Source: Lysobacterales bacterium (lineage in GTDB: Bacteria > Pseudomonadota > Gammaproteobacteria > Xanthomonadales > SZUA-36). From it: a stretch of 5,459 nt of DNA. A program made the translations under genes and the position numbers. The notes under the pieces are model-generated. The model saw only the letters and a list, made by a program, of their open reading frames with translations, ran no database searches and was not told the origin of the DNA. How positions within the stretch are numbered: the stretch's first letter is position 1; every line of letters starts with the position of its first letter. The stretch covers positions 1 through 5,459 of the forward strand of contig DAOWGA010000293.1 in the NCBI GenBank assembly GCA_030637665.1. The letters are read 5' to 3'. Below, in pieces: positions 1 through 5,459 of this stretch.

Positions 1-202
1 AACAGGTTTGATTTTCTTTGTTCTTGGCGTCCAGAATGACGCCGCCCCAGCGAACGGTTGAACCATATACACCGGGCTCGACCCTGGCCGGTGAGATTTC
101 CGTATACATGCCTTCGAGCTGGGTTGGTACGGTTGTGCAGGCTGACACTGCCAGTACGGCCAGTGCCAGTGAAATTACGATCCTTTGATTAAGTCCATTC
201 AT
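1..202 (-). CDS. Slp-family outer-membrane lipoprotein, N-terminal part (runs off the left edge)
   Basis: The first 67 residues of a lipoprotein are visible, reading leftwards from an ATG at 200-202. The start has a Shine-Dalgarno-like AAGGAAG at 212-218, about 9 bases upstream. The N-terminus is a lipoprotein signal peptide: Arg7, a hydrophobic stretch at residues 8-19, then the lipobox V19-S20-A21-C22, so Cys22 should be lipidated. Residue 23 is Thr, not the inner-membrane retention Asp, which suggests sorting to the outer membrane. The mature part carries V-R-W-G-G-V-I at about residues 53-59 and ends at the edge in Q-T-C; both are hallmarks of the Slp/YeaY family (starvation- and stationary-phase-associated lipoproteins of Gammaproteobacteria). 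Family members are usually about 160-200 residues, so roughly two thirds is missing. It lies 61 bases downstream of tgpA on the same strand and could be co-transcribed with it. The molecular function of Slp proteins is not firmly known. Confidence 0.88.
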   Translation of the reverse strand, partial: MNGLNQRIVISLALAVLAVSACTTVPTQLEGMYTEISPARVEPGVYGSTVRWGGVILDAKNKENQTC

Positions 203-263
203 GAACATTCACTTCCTTGGACATCAGGTTTCGCGAAATATTCCCTGCATTGAATATTCTACA
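203..263 (-). promoter_or_regulatory. 61-base gap between tgpA and the lipoprotein gene, with two palindromic elements
   Basis: The gap holds a perfect 10-base palindrome TTTCGCGAAA at 229-238. It overlaps by two bases an inverted repeat of AATATTC (237-243) and GAATATT (252-258) with an 8-base loop. The hairpin is AT-rich and has no U-tract behind it, so it does not look like a rho-independent terminator. A TAGAAT hexamer on the minus strand resembles a -10 box, but no -35 stands at the right distance. The gap could be an operator for a separate lipoprotein promoter or simply an intra-operon spacer. Confidence 0.25.
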
Positions 264-2240
264 TCAAACTGCAGTTTTCTTCGGGTGAAATTCCTTGATG
301 GCGCTCTTGAGTTCGTTCAGGGAGGGAGGCAATGGAGAGTAGCGGTAGCGGCTGTACAAGTCGGCAATTTGATGGATGGCCCGCGAATCGCCGGGCAGGT
401 GCAAAGCGGCCTCATGCGCCAGTTCGATGGCGCCGTTCGAAGGCTGGATTTCACATCCCGCCGACTGCAGTCGTTTCAGGAATTTTTGCCACGCTGCCTG
501 CAGAGGGTCTTTCCTGCCGGGTCCCCTGGTGCGCAAAATAAATGGCAGCAGAACTGCCGAAAACAGGCCGATGGCGACGAACAGGGCTATGACCAGCGTG
601 GACGGTGTCATGCGTTCAAGTCCCAGGGGGGAGAACATTTTCGCCTGTTGGCTCGCCCCGAATTTGATGACCCAGTCATTCCAGCGCTGCTGGACAACAT
701 CGATACCGTTCCTCATGTTGCGCAGCCAGGCGTAATCGAGCAAATGCCTGGGCGCGGAAAGCGCTCCGAGCGAACCCCGATTGACGCGTGCCGGTGACAC
801 TGCAGCGGTCGGGTCCACCCGGGTCCATCCATCGCCGGGAAACCAGACTTCCGACCAGGCATGGGCGTCGGACTGGCGAACCAGGAGGTATTCACCCATC
901 GTGTTGTACCAGCCACCCTGGTAGCCGGTGACAATCCGCGCGGGTATTCCGGCCATTCTCATCATCACCGTGAAGGTGGAAGCATAGTGCTCACAGTAAC
1001 CGGTGCGTGAATCGAACAGGAATTCATCGACTGAGTGTTTGCCCAGCAGAGGCGCATCCAGTGAATAATAAAATGCTTCCTGGTTGAAAAAGTCCAATGC
1101 ATGCTGCACCAGCGCTCGCCCGGTCAAACCCGATTCCCGCCAGCCTTGCACCAGTTCCCGGGTCCGGGGGTTGAAGCCATTGGGCAGGTCCAGAGCGGAT
1201 GTTTTCAGAGTTTCAGCCATCTGTGGCGTATCGGCGAAGTCGGGATTTGACACCATGGAATATTGCAGCAACTGGGTAACCGCCTCGCGGCGAAATATCT
1301 GGAAGTCCATCGAGACACGCGTATCCATGGGCGTGGTCGCGGGATAGTCAAGGGCAAACAGCCAGTTACGTTCATTGGGCTCCAACTGGACCGTGTATCG
1401 CCAGGGTGCGCCCTGGTCGTCCGGCCGGGATTTCGCGGCAATATTTTTTCCGAAAAAACTGCCGCTCCAGGTCTTGCCGTCAAAGTTCCAGAACACAGGG
1501 CCCCGCCAGTAGAGTTCAGGTGGCTGTGGTATCGCGCTCTCGAACTCCACCCGGAATGCCGGGCTGTCATCCATGAAAAGGCTTTGAATGCTGCCGGGGG
1601 ACATGGAGCCGGATAGCCCGGTCTTCGAATCAAGCGTGGTCTCGGGTATTCCCCACAATGGGGTTGCCCAGCGGGGGAAAAACAGGAAAAAGGCCAGACC
1701 GACCGGTATTGCGAGCGCCAGGAGCCGCAAGCTGAAGCCCAGTTCCGAGAATATGGAGGCAGTGATTGCCGGTGTCTCGCCAACGGATTCAAAGGCCTCC
1801 TTACGGTGCAGCTGAGTCAGCGTGACCAGCGCAATGATGACGGTCACAGCGCCGTAAAACGGCATCAGGATGCCCTGGCTGAACAGGAATTGCGTTGCGC
1901 ACAGAAACAGGCTGAAACTGACAATAAGGCGTGCGTCCCGAATGCGGTAAGACTCGATCAGTTTCAGTGCCAGCATGACCGTGAGAAGACTGACGGCAGC
2001 GCGGCGGCCGGTGACGTTCCCATAGGAAAAAAACAGCGTGAGCAGCGCTAATATCGTCGCGCTGTGCCTGATCAGCGCCGGCAGCGCTTTCCATCCGAGC
2101 AGCTCGGCGCCGATTCGCCAAAGCAGCGGAAACAGTGCCATGGCGATAATAGGCAGCGGCATCCGGACGATCTGTGGCGCCATGGCGACGCTGAGAGTGG
2201 CGATAACCCAAAAGATACTTTTTTGGTCAGGATTCATCAT
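264..2240 (-). CDS. tgpA: TgpA-type membrane transglutaminase-like protein (DUF3488 / transglutaminase core / DUF4129)
   Basis: This is a 658-residue polytopic inner-membrane protein. The N-terminal third (DUF3488/TgpA N-terminal region) has hydrophobic segments at about residues 10-27, 30-48, 59-73, 81-96, 103-121, 125-143 and 169-188. A soluble region, predicted periplasmic, follows to about 545. It contains the transglutaminase/papain-like core with an intact triad: Cys416 in T-G-Y-C-E-H-Y, His460 in D-A-H-A-W-S-E-V-W, and Asp476 in R-V-D-P-T. A last membrane helix lies at about 549-569. The cytoplasmic tail (about 580-650, with the final R-Y-R-Y) matches DUF4129. The length is normal for the family; Pseudomonas aeruginosa TgpA, which is important for viability, is of similar size and architecture. 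The start overlaps the DUF58 stop in ATGATGA, so ATG at 2238-2240 or 2235-2237 is possible; no strong Shine-Dalgarno is seen, which fits translational coupling. The substrate is unknown, and transglutaminase activity is predicted from the family only. Confidence 0.95.
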   Translation of the reverse strand: MMNPDQKSIFWVIATLSVAMAPQIVRMPLPIIAMALFPLLWRIGAELLGWKALPALIRHSATILALLTLFFSYGNVTGRRAAVSLLTVMLALKLIESYRIRDARLIVSFSLFLCATQFLFSQGILMPFYGAVTVIIALVTLTQLHRKEAFESVGETPAITASIFSELGFSLRLLALAIPVGLAFFLFFPRWATPLWGIPETTLDSKTGLSGSMSPGSIQSLFMDDSPAFRVEFESAIPQPPELYWRGPVFWNFDGKTWSGSFFGKNIAAKSRPDDQGAPWRYTVQLEPNERNWLFALDYPATTPMDTRVSMDFQIFRREAVTQLLQYSMVSNPDFADTPQMAETLKTSALDLPNGFNPRTRELVQGWRESGLTGRALVQHALDFFNQEAFYYSLDAPLLGKHSVDEFLFDSRTGYCEHYASTFTVMMRMAGIPARIVTGYQGGWYNTMGEYLLVRQSDAHAWSEVWFPGDGWTRVDPTAAVSPARVNRGSLGALSAPRHLLDYAWLRNMRNGIDVVQQRWNDWVIKFGASQQAKMFSPLGLERMTPSTLVIALFVAIGLFSAVLLPFILRTRGPGRKDPLQAAWQKFLKRLQSAGCEIQPSNGAIELAHEAALHLPGDSRAIHQIADLYSRYRYSPLPPSLNELKSAIKEFHPKKTAV

Positions 2241-3217
2241 AGCTGGAACAGTGCGAGAATTTTCAGGCAGGCGTCGCGGTGATCTTCACCGAGGTCCGCC
2301 GGCAGGGCGGCAGTGGGCATTTCAAGACTGTACGGTATTTGCCTGCGTTCCGCGCGCAGAATCCAGGCGGTCATGATGGACAGCTTTGCTTCGGTGTTGC
2401 CGCCTCTCATCAGGTACCAGTTGAATTCGCAGGCGTCTTCACTGGGAGATTCCATGACCCGGGAATACAATTTTTCATGACGCGCGCTGGTTCGCCAGGC
2501 GATCCGGCGCAGGGGGTCGCCCGGCTGGTATTCGCGCAAACCATGGAAATGTTCGCCTTCACCCTGCCGGGCCGAACCATAGTCGCCACGTCCCGTTTTG
2601 GGCAGCGGTGGCGGATTCAGGGCAGGGGCAGGGTAGACAAGACAGCGCGCCCTGGGAATGATGACTGACCAGGCGCGGAACAGGCCCAGCGGATACCTGT
2701 TTTCTATCCTGAACGGCGCCATCTCCATCCAGCCCCGCCGCCCTGTGGTTTGCTCCAGTTCCAGCTGTCCGGTTTCCTGCGGCTCAATGTCTGTGCAGTC
2801 CCCGGATTCCTCTGATTTTGCCTGGATGGCAAAGCGGAAACGTTCTTCCGGATTCTTCAGCAGGACTTTGAACCGGGCCGGCTGTCCCGCAAAAACCGGG
2901 GGTGCGCGCAGGCCGACCAGGCTCAATCCGCTGATGTTCCGGTAGGCCAGCAAAGTCGTCATCTGGGCTATCGAGGCAAGAACAAAACCCAGCAGCAGCG
3001 CCATATTGTTGTTGAAGTTGAGCCCGCCGATTGCGGTCAGGGCCAGCAGGATGCCAAACCACAAGCCGAAGCGGGTCGGCATCACGTAGATGTGGCGGTA
3101 TTCCAGTGTAAACGGAAGCTCAGGTGAGCCGCGTTTTTGCCTGACCCGGTCCAGAATCCACTGATCGAAACGCCGGCCATAAGCGTATTTTTGGGTGGTC
3201 AATCTTGCGTTATTCAT
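2237..3217 (-). CDS. DUF58 domain membrane protein
   Basis: This 326-residue protein has a short cytoplasmic N-terminus, two adjacent hydrophobic helices (about residues 49-66 and 71-91) and then a soluble domain. The diagnostic DUF58 motif is at residues 224-246: G-L-R-E-Y-Q-P-G-D-P-L-R-R-I-A-W, followed by T-S-A-R. The family is often encoded next to MoxR ATPases and is presumed to be a partner or client; its biochemical role is not established. The start at 3215-3217 is supported by a strong GGGAGG site about 7 bases upstream. The gene follows the ATPase gene after 40 bases and overlaps tgpA by 4 bases (stop TGA 2237-2239, tgpA ATG 2238-2240), so the three genes should form one operon. The C-terminal part (about 262-276) lacks the acidic residues I remember in the equivalent W-L-D-W-D stretch of relatives (see findings). 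The protein is otherwise complete, with no frameshift. Confidence 0.93.
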   Translation of the reverse strand: MNNARLTTQKYAYGRRFDQWILDRVRQKRGSPELPFTLEYRHIYVMPTRFGLWFGILLALTAIGGLNFNNNMALLLGFVLASIAQMTTLLAYRNISGLSLVGLRAPPVFAGQPARFKVLLKNPEERFRFAIQAKSEESGDCTDIEPQETGQLELEQTTGRRGWMEMAPFRIENRYPLGLFRAWSVIIPRARCLVYPAPALNPPPLPKTGRGDYGSARQGEGEHFHGLREYQPGDPLRRIAWRTSARHEKLYSRVMESPSEDACEFNWYLMRGGNTEAKLSIMTAWILRAERRQIPYSLEMPTAALPADLGEDHRDACLKILALFQL

Positions 3218-3220
3218 CGC

Positions 3221-3230
3221 AGCCCCTCCC
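3221..3230 (-). promoter_or_regulatory. Strong ribosome binding site of the DUF58 gene
   Basis: On the minus strand this reads GGGAGGGGCT, with GGAGG at 3225-3229, 7 bases before the ATG at 3215-3217. It fixes the start of the DUF58 protein and contrasts with tgpA, which has no clear site of its own. The 40-base gap to the ATPase gene shows no promoter or terminator. Confidence 0.7.
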
Positions 3231-3257
3231 TGGATACTGATGCAATGTGCTGACCGG

Positions 3258-4214
3258 TCAGGGGATTGGCACCTGGCTCAGAAGTTCTTCTATCTGCTCA
3301 TCCGCGGACTGGGCGAAACCGGATGAGGGGCTGAGGCGGTGCCTGGACAATCCGGGGAAGATGGTTTTGACGTCCTCGGGTATCACGTAATCCCGTTCGT
3401 CCAGGAACGCATAGGCCCGGCTCGCTCGCAGGAGTGCAAGGCCGGCCCTGGGTGATAGTCCTGTTTCGAACCACCGGTCATTCCGGGTCTCTTTTATCAG
3501 GGCTTGTATATAATCAAGCAGGTCCTCGCTGACGTGGACTTTTTCGCAGTCTTCCTGCAATTCCTTGACGTCGTCCGGTGTGAGCAGGGACGTGGTCCTG
3601 TCAAGCATGCGGGACCGGTCCTCAGTCGTCAGTAGTTCGCGCTCAGCGGCCGGATCGGGATAGCCGAGCGAAATGCTGATCAAGAACCGGTCCAGCTGGG
3701 AATCGGGTAGTGGAAATGTCCCGACCAGGTCCAGCGGATTCTGGGTCGCGAGTACAAAGAAGGGACTGGGAAGCGGATGCGTCGTGTTCTCAATCGTAAC
3801 CTGGCCTTCGGCCATCCCCTCCAGCAATGCGCTCTGCGTCTTGGGGGTGGCGCGATTGATCTCGTCCACAAGAATGACCTGGGAAAAAATCGGTCCCGGA
3901 TGGAGTTCGAACTCTTCCTTGTCGCGTTTGTAGATCGAAACGCCCAATATGTCTGCCGGCAACAGGTCACTGGTGAACTGTACACGCTGATAATCTGAAC
4001 CGATCACCCGGGCCATGGCGATTGCCAGTGTGGTCTTACCGACTCCGGGTACATCCTCGATCATCAGGTGCCCGCGGGCTAAAAGACAACAAAAAGACAG
4101 TCGGACCTGGAGGCTCTTCCCCAGTAAAATTTCGTTTACAGCTTGTTGTGCCTCGAGCAGGCGAATATGCCGGCTCGCCGTTCTGTCGGCTCTGTTCATC
4201 ACCGTGCTGTTCAT
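3258..4214 (-). CDS. MoxR-family AAA+ ATPase
   Basis: This is a complete 318-residue MoxR-type AAA+ ATPase, of normal length for the family. Visible motifs in order are Walker A (P56-G-V-G-K60-T-T), Walker B (V113-I-L-V-D117-E118-I-N), sensor 1 (A156-T-Q-N159), a conserved L-D-R-F with Arg176 as the likely arginine finger, and a sensor 2 region S254-P-R256-A in the C-terminal lid. All catalytic residues needed for ATP hydrolysis appear intact. MoxR proteins act in the cytoplasm as chaperone-like remodelling ATPases, and those paired with DUF58 proteins are thought to act on their operon partners. I chose the ATG at 4212-4214 because AAGGGA (4223-4228) lies 8 bases upstream; the in-frame ATG five codons later has no such site. 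It is the first gene of the moxR-DUF58-tgpA unit, and an extended -10 promoter lies about 70 bases upstream. The exact substrate is unknown. Confidence 0.95.
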   Translation of the reverse strand: MNSTVMNRADRTASRHIRLLEAQQAVNEILLGKSLQVRLSFCCLLARGHLMIEDVPGVGKTTLAIAMARVIGSDYQRVQFTSDLLPADILGVSIYKRDKEEFELHPGPIFSQVILVDEINRATPKTQSALLEGMAEGQVTIENTTHPLPSPFFVLATQNPLDLVGTFPLPDSQLDRFLISISLGYPDPAAERELLTTEDRSRMLDRTTSLLTPDDVKELQEDCEKVHVSEDLLDYIQALIKETRNDRWFETGLSPRAGLALLRASRAYAFLDERDYVIPEDVKTIFPGLSRHRLSPSSGFAQSADEQIEELLSQVPIP

Positions 4215-4250
4215 TTTTTCTGTCCCTTGATTTTATTCGCCAATTAAACG

Positions 4251-4271
4251 GTGGCCCGGGCTTCGTGCCAC
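4251..4271 (-). repeat. Small inverted repeat near the predicted 5' end of the moxR operon transcript
   Basis: GTGGC (4251-4255) and GCCAC (4267-4271) could pair around an 11-base loop. If transcription starts near 4276, the hairpin would sit close to the very 5' end of the mRNA. Arms of 5 bases are short and may be chance. Confidence 0.2.
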
Positions 4272-4273
4272 AA

Positions 4274-4315
4274 AGCGAGCAAAGTATAGCATTCACCGGA
4301 AGCTTTGAACTCGCT
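4274..4315. repeat. Imperfect inverted repeat over the divergent promoter, possible operator
   Basis: The left arm AGCGAGCAAAG (4274-4284) is complementary to CTTTG (4303-4307) plus CTCGCT (4310-4315), giving 11 paired bases with a 2-base AA bulge and an 18-base centre. The centre holds most of the extended -10 element of the leftward promoter, and the right arm overlaps a TTGAAC -35-like hexamer for the rightward gene. The position suits a regulator binding site acting on both genes, but no regulator is encoded in the window. Confidence 0.35.
4283..4291 (-). promoter_or_regulatory. Extended -10 promoter for the moxR-DUF58-tgpA operon
   Basis: On the minus strand this reads TGCTATACT: a TATACT -10 box (5 of 6 to consensus) preceded by the TGn extension. 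No good -35 is present at 16-18 bases, which is tolerated by extended -10 promoters. The predicted start near 4276 gives a leader of about 60 bases before the ATPase ATG and its AAGGGA site. Confidence 0.5.
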
Positions 4316-4333
4316 CAGGCAATTGTTTATATA
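4305..4333 (+). promoter_or_regulatory. Candidate promoter for the patatin-like gene (upstream option)
   Basis: TTGAAC (4305-4310, 4 of 6) is followed after 17 bases by TATATA (4328-4333, 4 of 6); the overlapping TATAAA at 4330-4335 is a better box but at 19 bases. The resulting leader would be about 50 bases. The -35 lies in the right arm of the inverted repeat. Confidence 0.35.
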
Positions 4334-4341
4334 AAAAAGGT

Positions 4342-4370
4342 TCGTCAATTGTCTGCATGCGTAAGATAAT
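4342..4370 (+). promoter_or_regulatory. Candidate promoter for the patatin-like gene (downstream option)
   Basis: TCGTCA (4342-4347, 4 of 6) is followed after exactly 17 bases by GATAAT (4365-4370, 5 of 6). It would start transcription near 4377, leaving a very short leader of about 14 bases with no clear ribosome binding site. This is an alternative to the upstream option. Confidence 0.3.
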
Positions 4371-4390
4371 TGAATGAATAATGGTCAGCT

Positions 4391-5459
4391 ATGAATATGC
4401 AATCCGCCAATCAATTTGATCAGGACCGGATGGCGGCGCTGGTGCTGCCGGGTGGCGGCGCCAGAGGCGCCTACCAGGTCGGTGTCCTCAAAGCCATCAG
4501 CGAGATCAGCGCCGGCAATCGTAATCCATTTCCGATTATTTGTGGCACGTCGGCGGGCGCCATCAACGCCATGGTGCTGGCCAGCCACGCGCATGAATTC
4601 CGGCTTGGGGTCGAACGGCTGGATCAATTCTGGTCAACCATGTTCTGCGCACGGGTTTACCGTACGGATGCCTGGACAGTTTTGAAATCTGCAATCCGGT
4701 GGGCCTTGTCTTTATCACTGGGGGGAGGGTTGGTCGCTAACCCCAGGTCTCTGCTCGATAACGAGCCCTTACGCCAATTTCTGGAGGAAACCTTGCAAAT
4801 CGATGGCCTGGATGACGCTGTGAAACTCGGAAGCCTGCGTGGCCTGACGATCACTGCATCCGGTTACAGCTGTGCTTCCGCCATCAGCTTTTACCAGGGG
4901 CAGCCTGATATTGAGCCCTGGCAACGTGCACGCCGGCATGGCAAGGCTGCCAAAATCTCCGTCGATCATTTGCTGGCTTCTGCGGCGTTGCCGTTGCTGT
5001 TCCCGGCGGTTCGTCTCGGCAACGAATATTTTGGCGACGGCGGCATGAGAATGCTGGCCCCACTCAGCCCGGCCATTCACCTCGGCGCCGACCGGATACT
5101 GGTCATCACGACGCGGGATGAAAAACCGGATCCCTCACCGGATCAGCCCGTGCCCTATCCGACCCTCGGCGAAATCGGCGGTTATCTGCTCGATACAATC
5201 TTTATGGACACACTGAATTCTGATCTGAACCGATTGAACCGCATCAATCGTACCCTGGACCTTTTGCCTGAAGATTCCGCCGAAATGTCCGGGCTGAGGA
5301 AAATTGAGTCATTGGTGATCCGGCCCAGCCGCGATCTTCGCGAAGTGACGCATGAGCACATGCATGAAATACCCCGGGCAGTGCGGATGTTGCTTCGCAG
5401 CCTGGGTGGTTGGGGCAGGGACTGGCGGATGGCCAGCTACCTGCTGTTCGAATCCTCCT
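4391..5459 (+). CDS. Patatin-like phospholipase (lipid acyl hydrolase), C-terminus beyond the right edge
   Basis: The frame stays open from the ATG at 4391 to the edge, giving 356 residues with no stop. The patatin hallmarks are all present: the oxyanion-hole loop G21-G-G-A-R-G26, the nucleophile elbow G52-T-S54-A-G56 with catalytic Ser54, and D216-G-G with catalytic Asp216, completing the Ser-Asp dyad. A typical L-L-D-N-E-P-L segment precedes the second half of the domain. Such enzymes cleave acyl chains from phospholipids or other lipids. No signal peptide or membrane helix is evident, so the protein is probably cytoplasmic or peripherally membrane-associated. The tail resembles the usual Y-L-L-F-E region close to the end of relatives, so perhaps 20-50 residues are missing. 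An in-frame TAA at 4379-4381 limits upstream starts. ATG 4391 has a poor Shine-Dalgarno; Met14 (4430) has AGGA only 4 bases upstream and is a possible alternative start. The gene is divergent from the moxR operon. Confidence 0.9.
   Translation, partial: MNMQSANQFDQDRMAALVLPGGGARGAYQVGVLKAISEISAGNRNPFPIICGTSAGAINAMVLASHAHEFRLGVERLDQFWSTMFCARVYRTDAWTVLKSAIRWALSLSLGGGLVANPRSLLDNEPLRQFLEETLQIDGLDDAVKLGSLRGLTITASGYSCASAISFYQGQPDIEPWQRARRHGKAAKISVDHLLASAALPLLFPAVRLGNEYFGDGGMRMLAPLSPAIHLGADRILVITTRDEKPDPSPDQPVPYPTLGEIGGYLLDTIFMDTLNSDLNRLNRINRTLDLLPEDSAEMSGLRKIESLVIRPSRDLREVTHEHMHEIPRAVRMLLRSLGGWGRDWRMASYLLFESS

Larger units (their letters stand above)
4215..4390. promoter_or_regulatory. Divergent intergenic region between the moxR operon and the phospholipase gene
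   Basis: This 176-base stretch separates two divergently read genes and is AT-richer than the flanking coding DNA, mainly at 4321-4390. It contains candidate promoters in both directions, a long imperfect inverted repeat and repeated CAATTGT motifs (4320-4326 and 4346-4352, 26 bases apart). No small open reading frame of its own is convincing. Confidence 0.7.

Noticed and set aside
201..797. A 198-codon open frame on the plus strand, antisense to the tgpA 3' end
   Set aside because: It lies opposite the conserved transglutaminase and DUF4129 coding sequence, has no recognisable domain, and has low-complexity composition typical of a shadow frame.
1205..1792. A 195-codon minus-strand frame inside tgpA
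   Set aside because: It is an out-of-frame reading of the same strand; the tgpA frame carries all the family motifs there.
3250..3261. Perfect 12-base palindrome CTGACCGGTCAG over the stop codon of the ATPase gene
   Set aside because: About one 12-base palindrome is expected by chance in a window of this size, and it has no U-tract or promoter context.
4320..4348. TTGACG (minus strand, 4343-4348) as a -35 for the moxR operon
   Set aside because: No acceptable -10 box lies 16-18 bases downstream; the extended -10 at 4283-4291 is a better candidate.
4320..4373. Repeated CAATTGT / TAATTGA motifs as an operator array
   Set aside because: The shared core is only five to seven AT-rich bases with uneven spacing (26 and about 22 bases), so chance is a sufficient explanation.
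4385..5080. Minus-strand open frames opposite the phospholipase gene (4385-4627, 4657-4854, 4769-5080)
   Set aside because: They overlap a gene with a complete set of patatin catalytic motifs and show no domain features of their own.

Overview
The window looks like a gammaproteobacterial chromosome of moderately high GC. Three things point there: a MoxR ATPase / DUF58 / TgpA-type transglutaminase gene cluster, an Slp-family outer-membrane lipoprotein (a family found mostly in Gammaproteobacteria), and protein sequences of gammaproteobacterial style. I cannot name the genus. No mobile element, RNA gene or CRISPR array is visible.

Layout. Bases 1-202 (minus) hold the N-terminal part of an Slp-family lipoprotein that runs off the left edge. 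Bases 264-4214 (minus) hold three genes that read right to left as one probable operon: a MoxR-family AAA+ ATPase (3258-4214), a DUF58 membrane-anchored protein (2237-3217), and a polytopic membrane transglutaminase-like protein, TgpA (264-2240). The DUF58 and tgpA genes overlap by 4 bases. A 176-base divergent intergenic region (4215-4390) separates this operon from a plus-strand patatin-like phospholipase gene (4391 to the right edge). That gene is open at its 3' end and lacks only a short C-terminal piece.

How the genes work together. In MoxR/DUF58 pairs the ATPase is thought to act as a chaperone that remodels or activates a protein partner. TgpA is a membrane protein whose papain/transglutaminase-like domain is predicted to lie in the periplasm, and it is important for growth in Pseudomonas aeruginosa. 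The unit therefore looks like a cell-envelope maintenance module. Slp is an outer-membrane lipoprotein and patatin-like proteins are lipid acyl hydrolases, so both neighbours also have envelope-related roles, but a direct functional link is inference.

The whole window is explained by known families. The most noteworthy non-coding signal is in the divergent region: an extended -10 promoter for the moxR operon is embraced by a long imperfect inverted repeat that also reaches the -35 of one candidate promoter for the phospholipase gene. I found no convincing evidence of an entirely new system.
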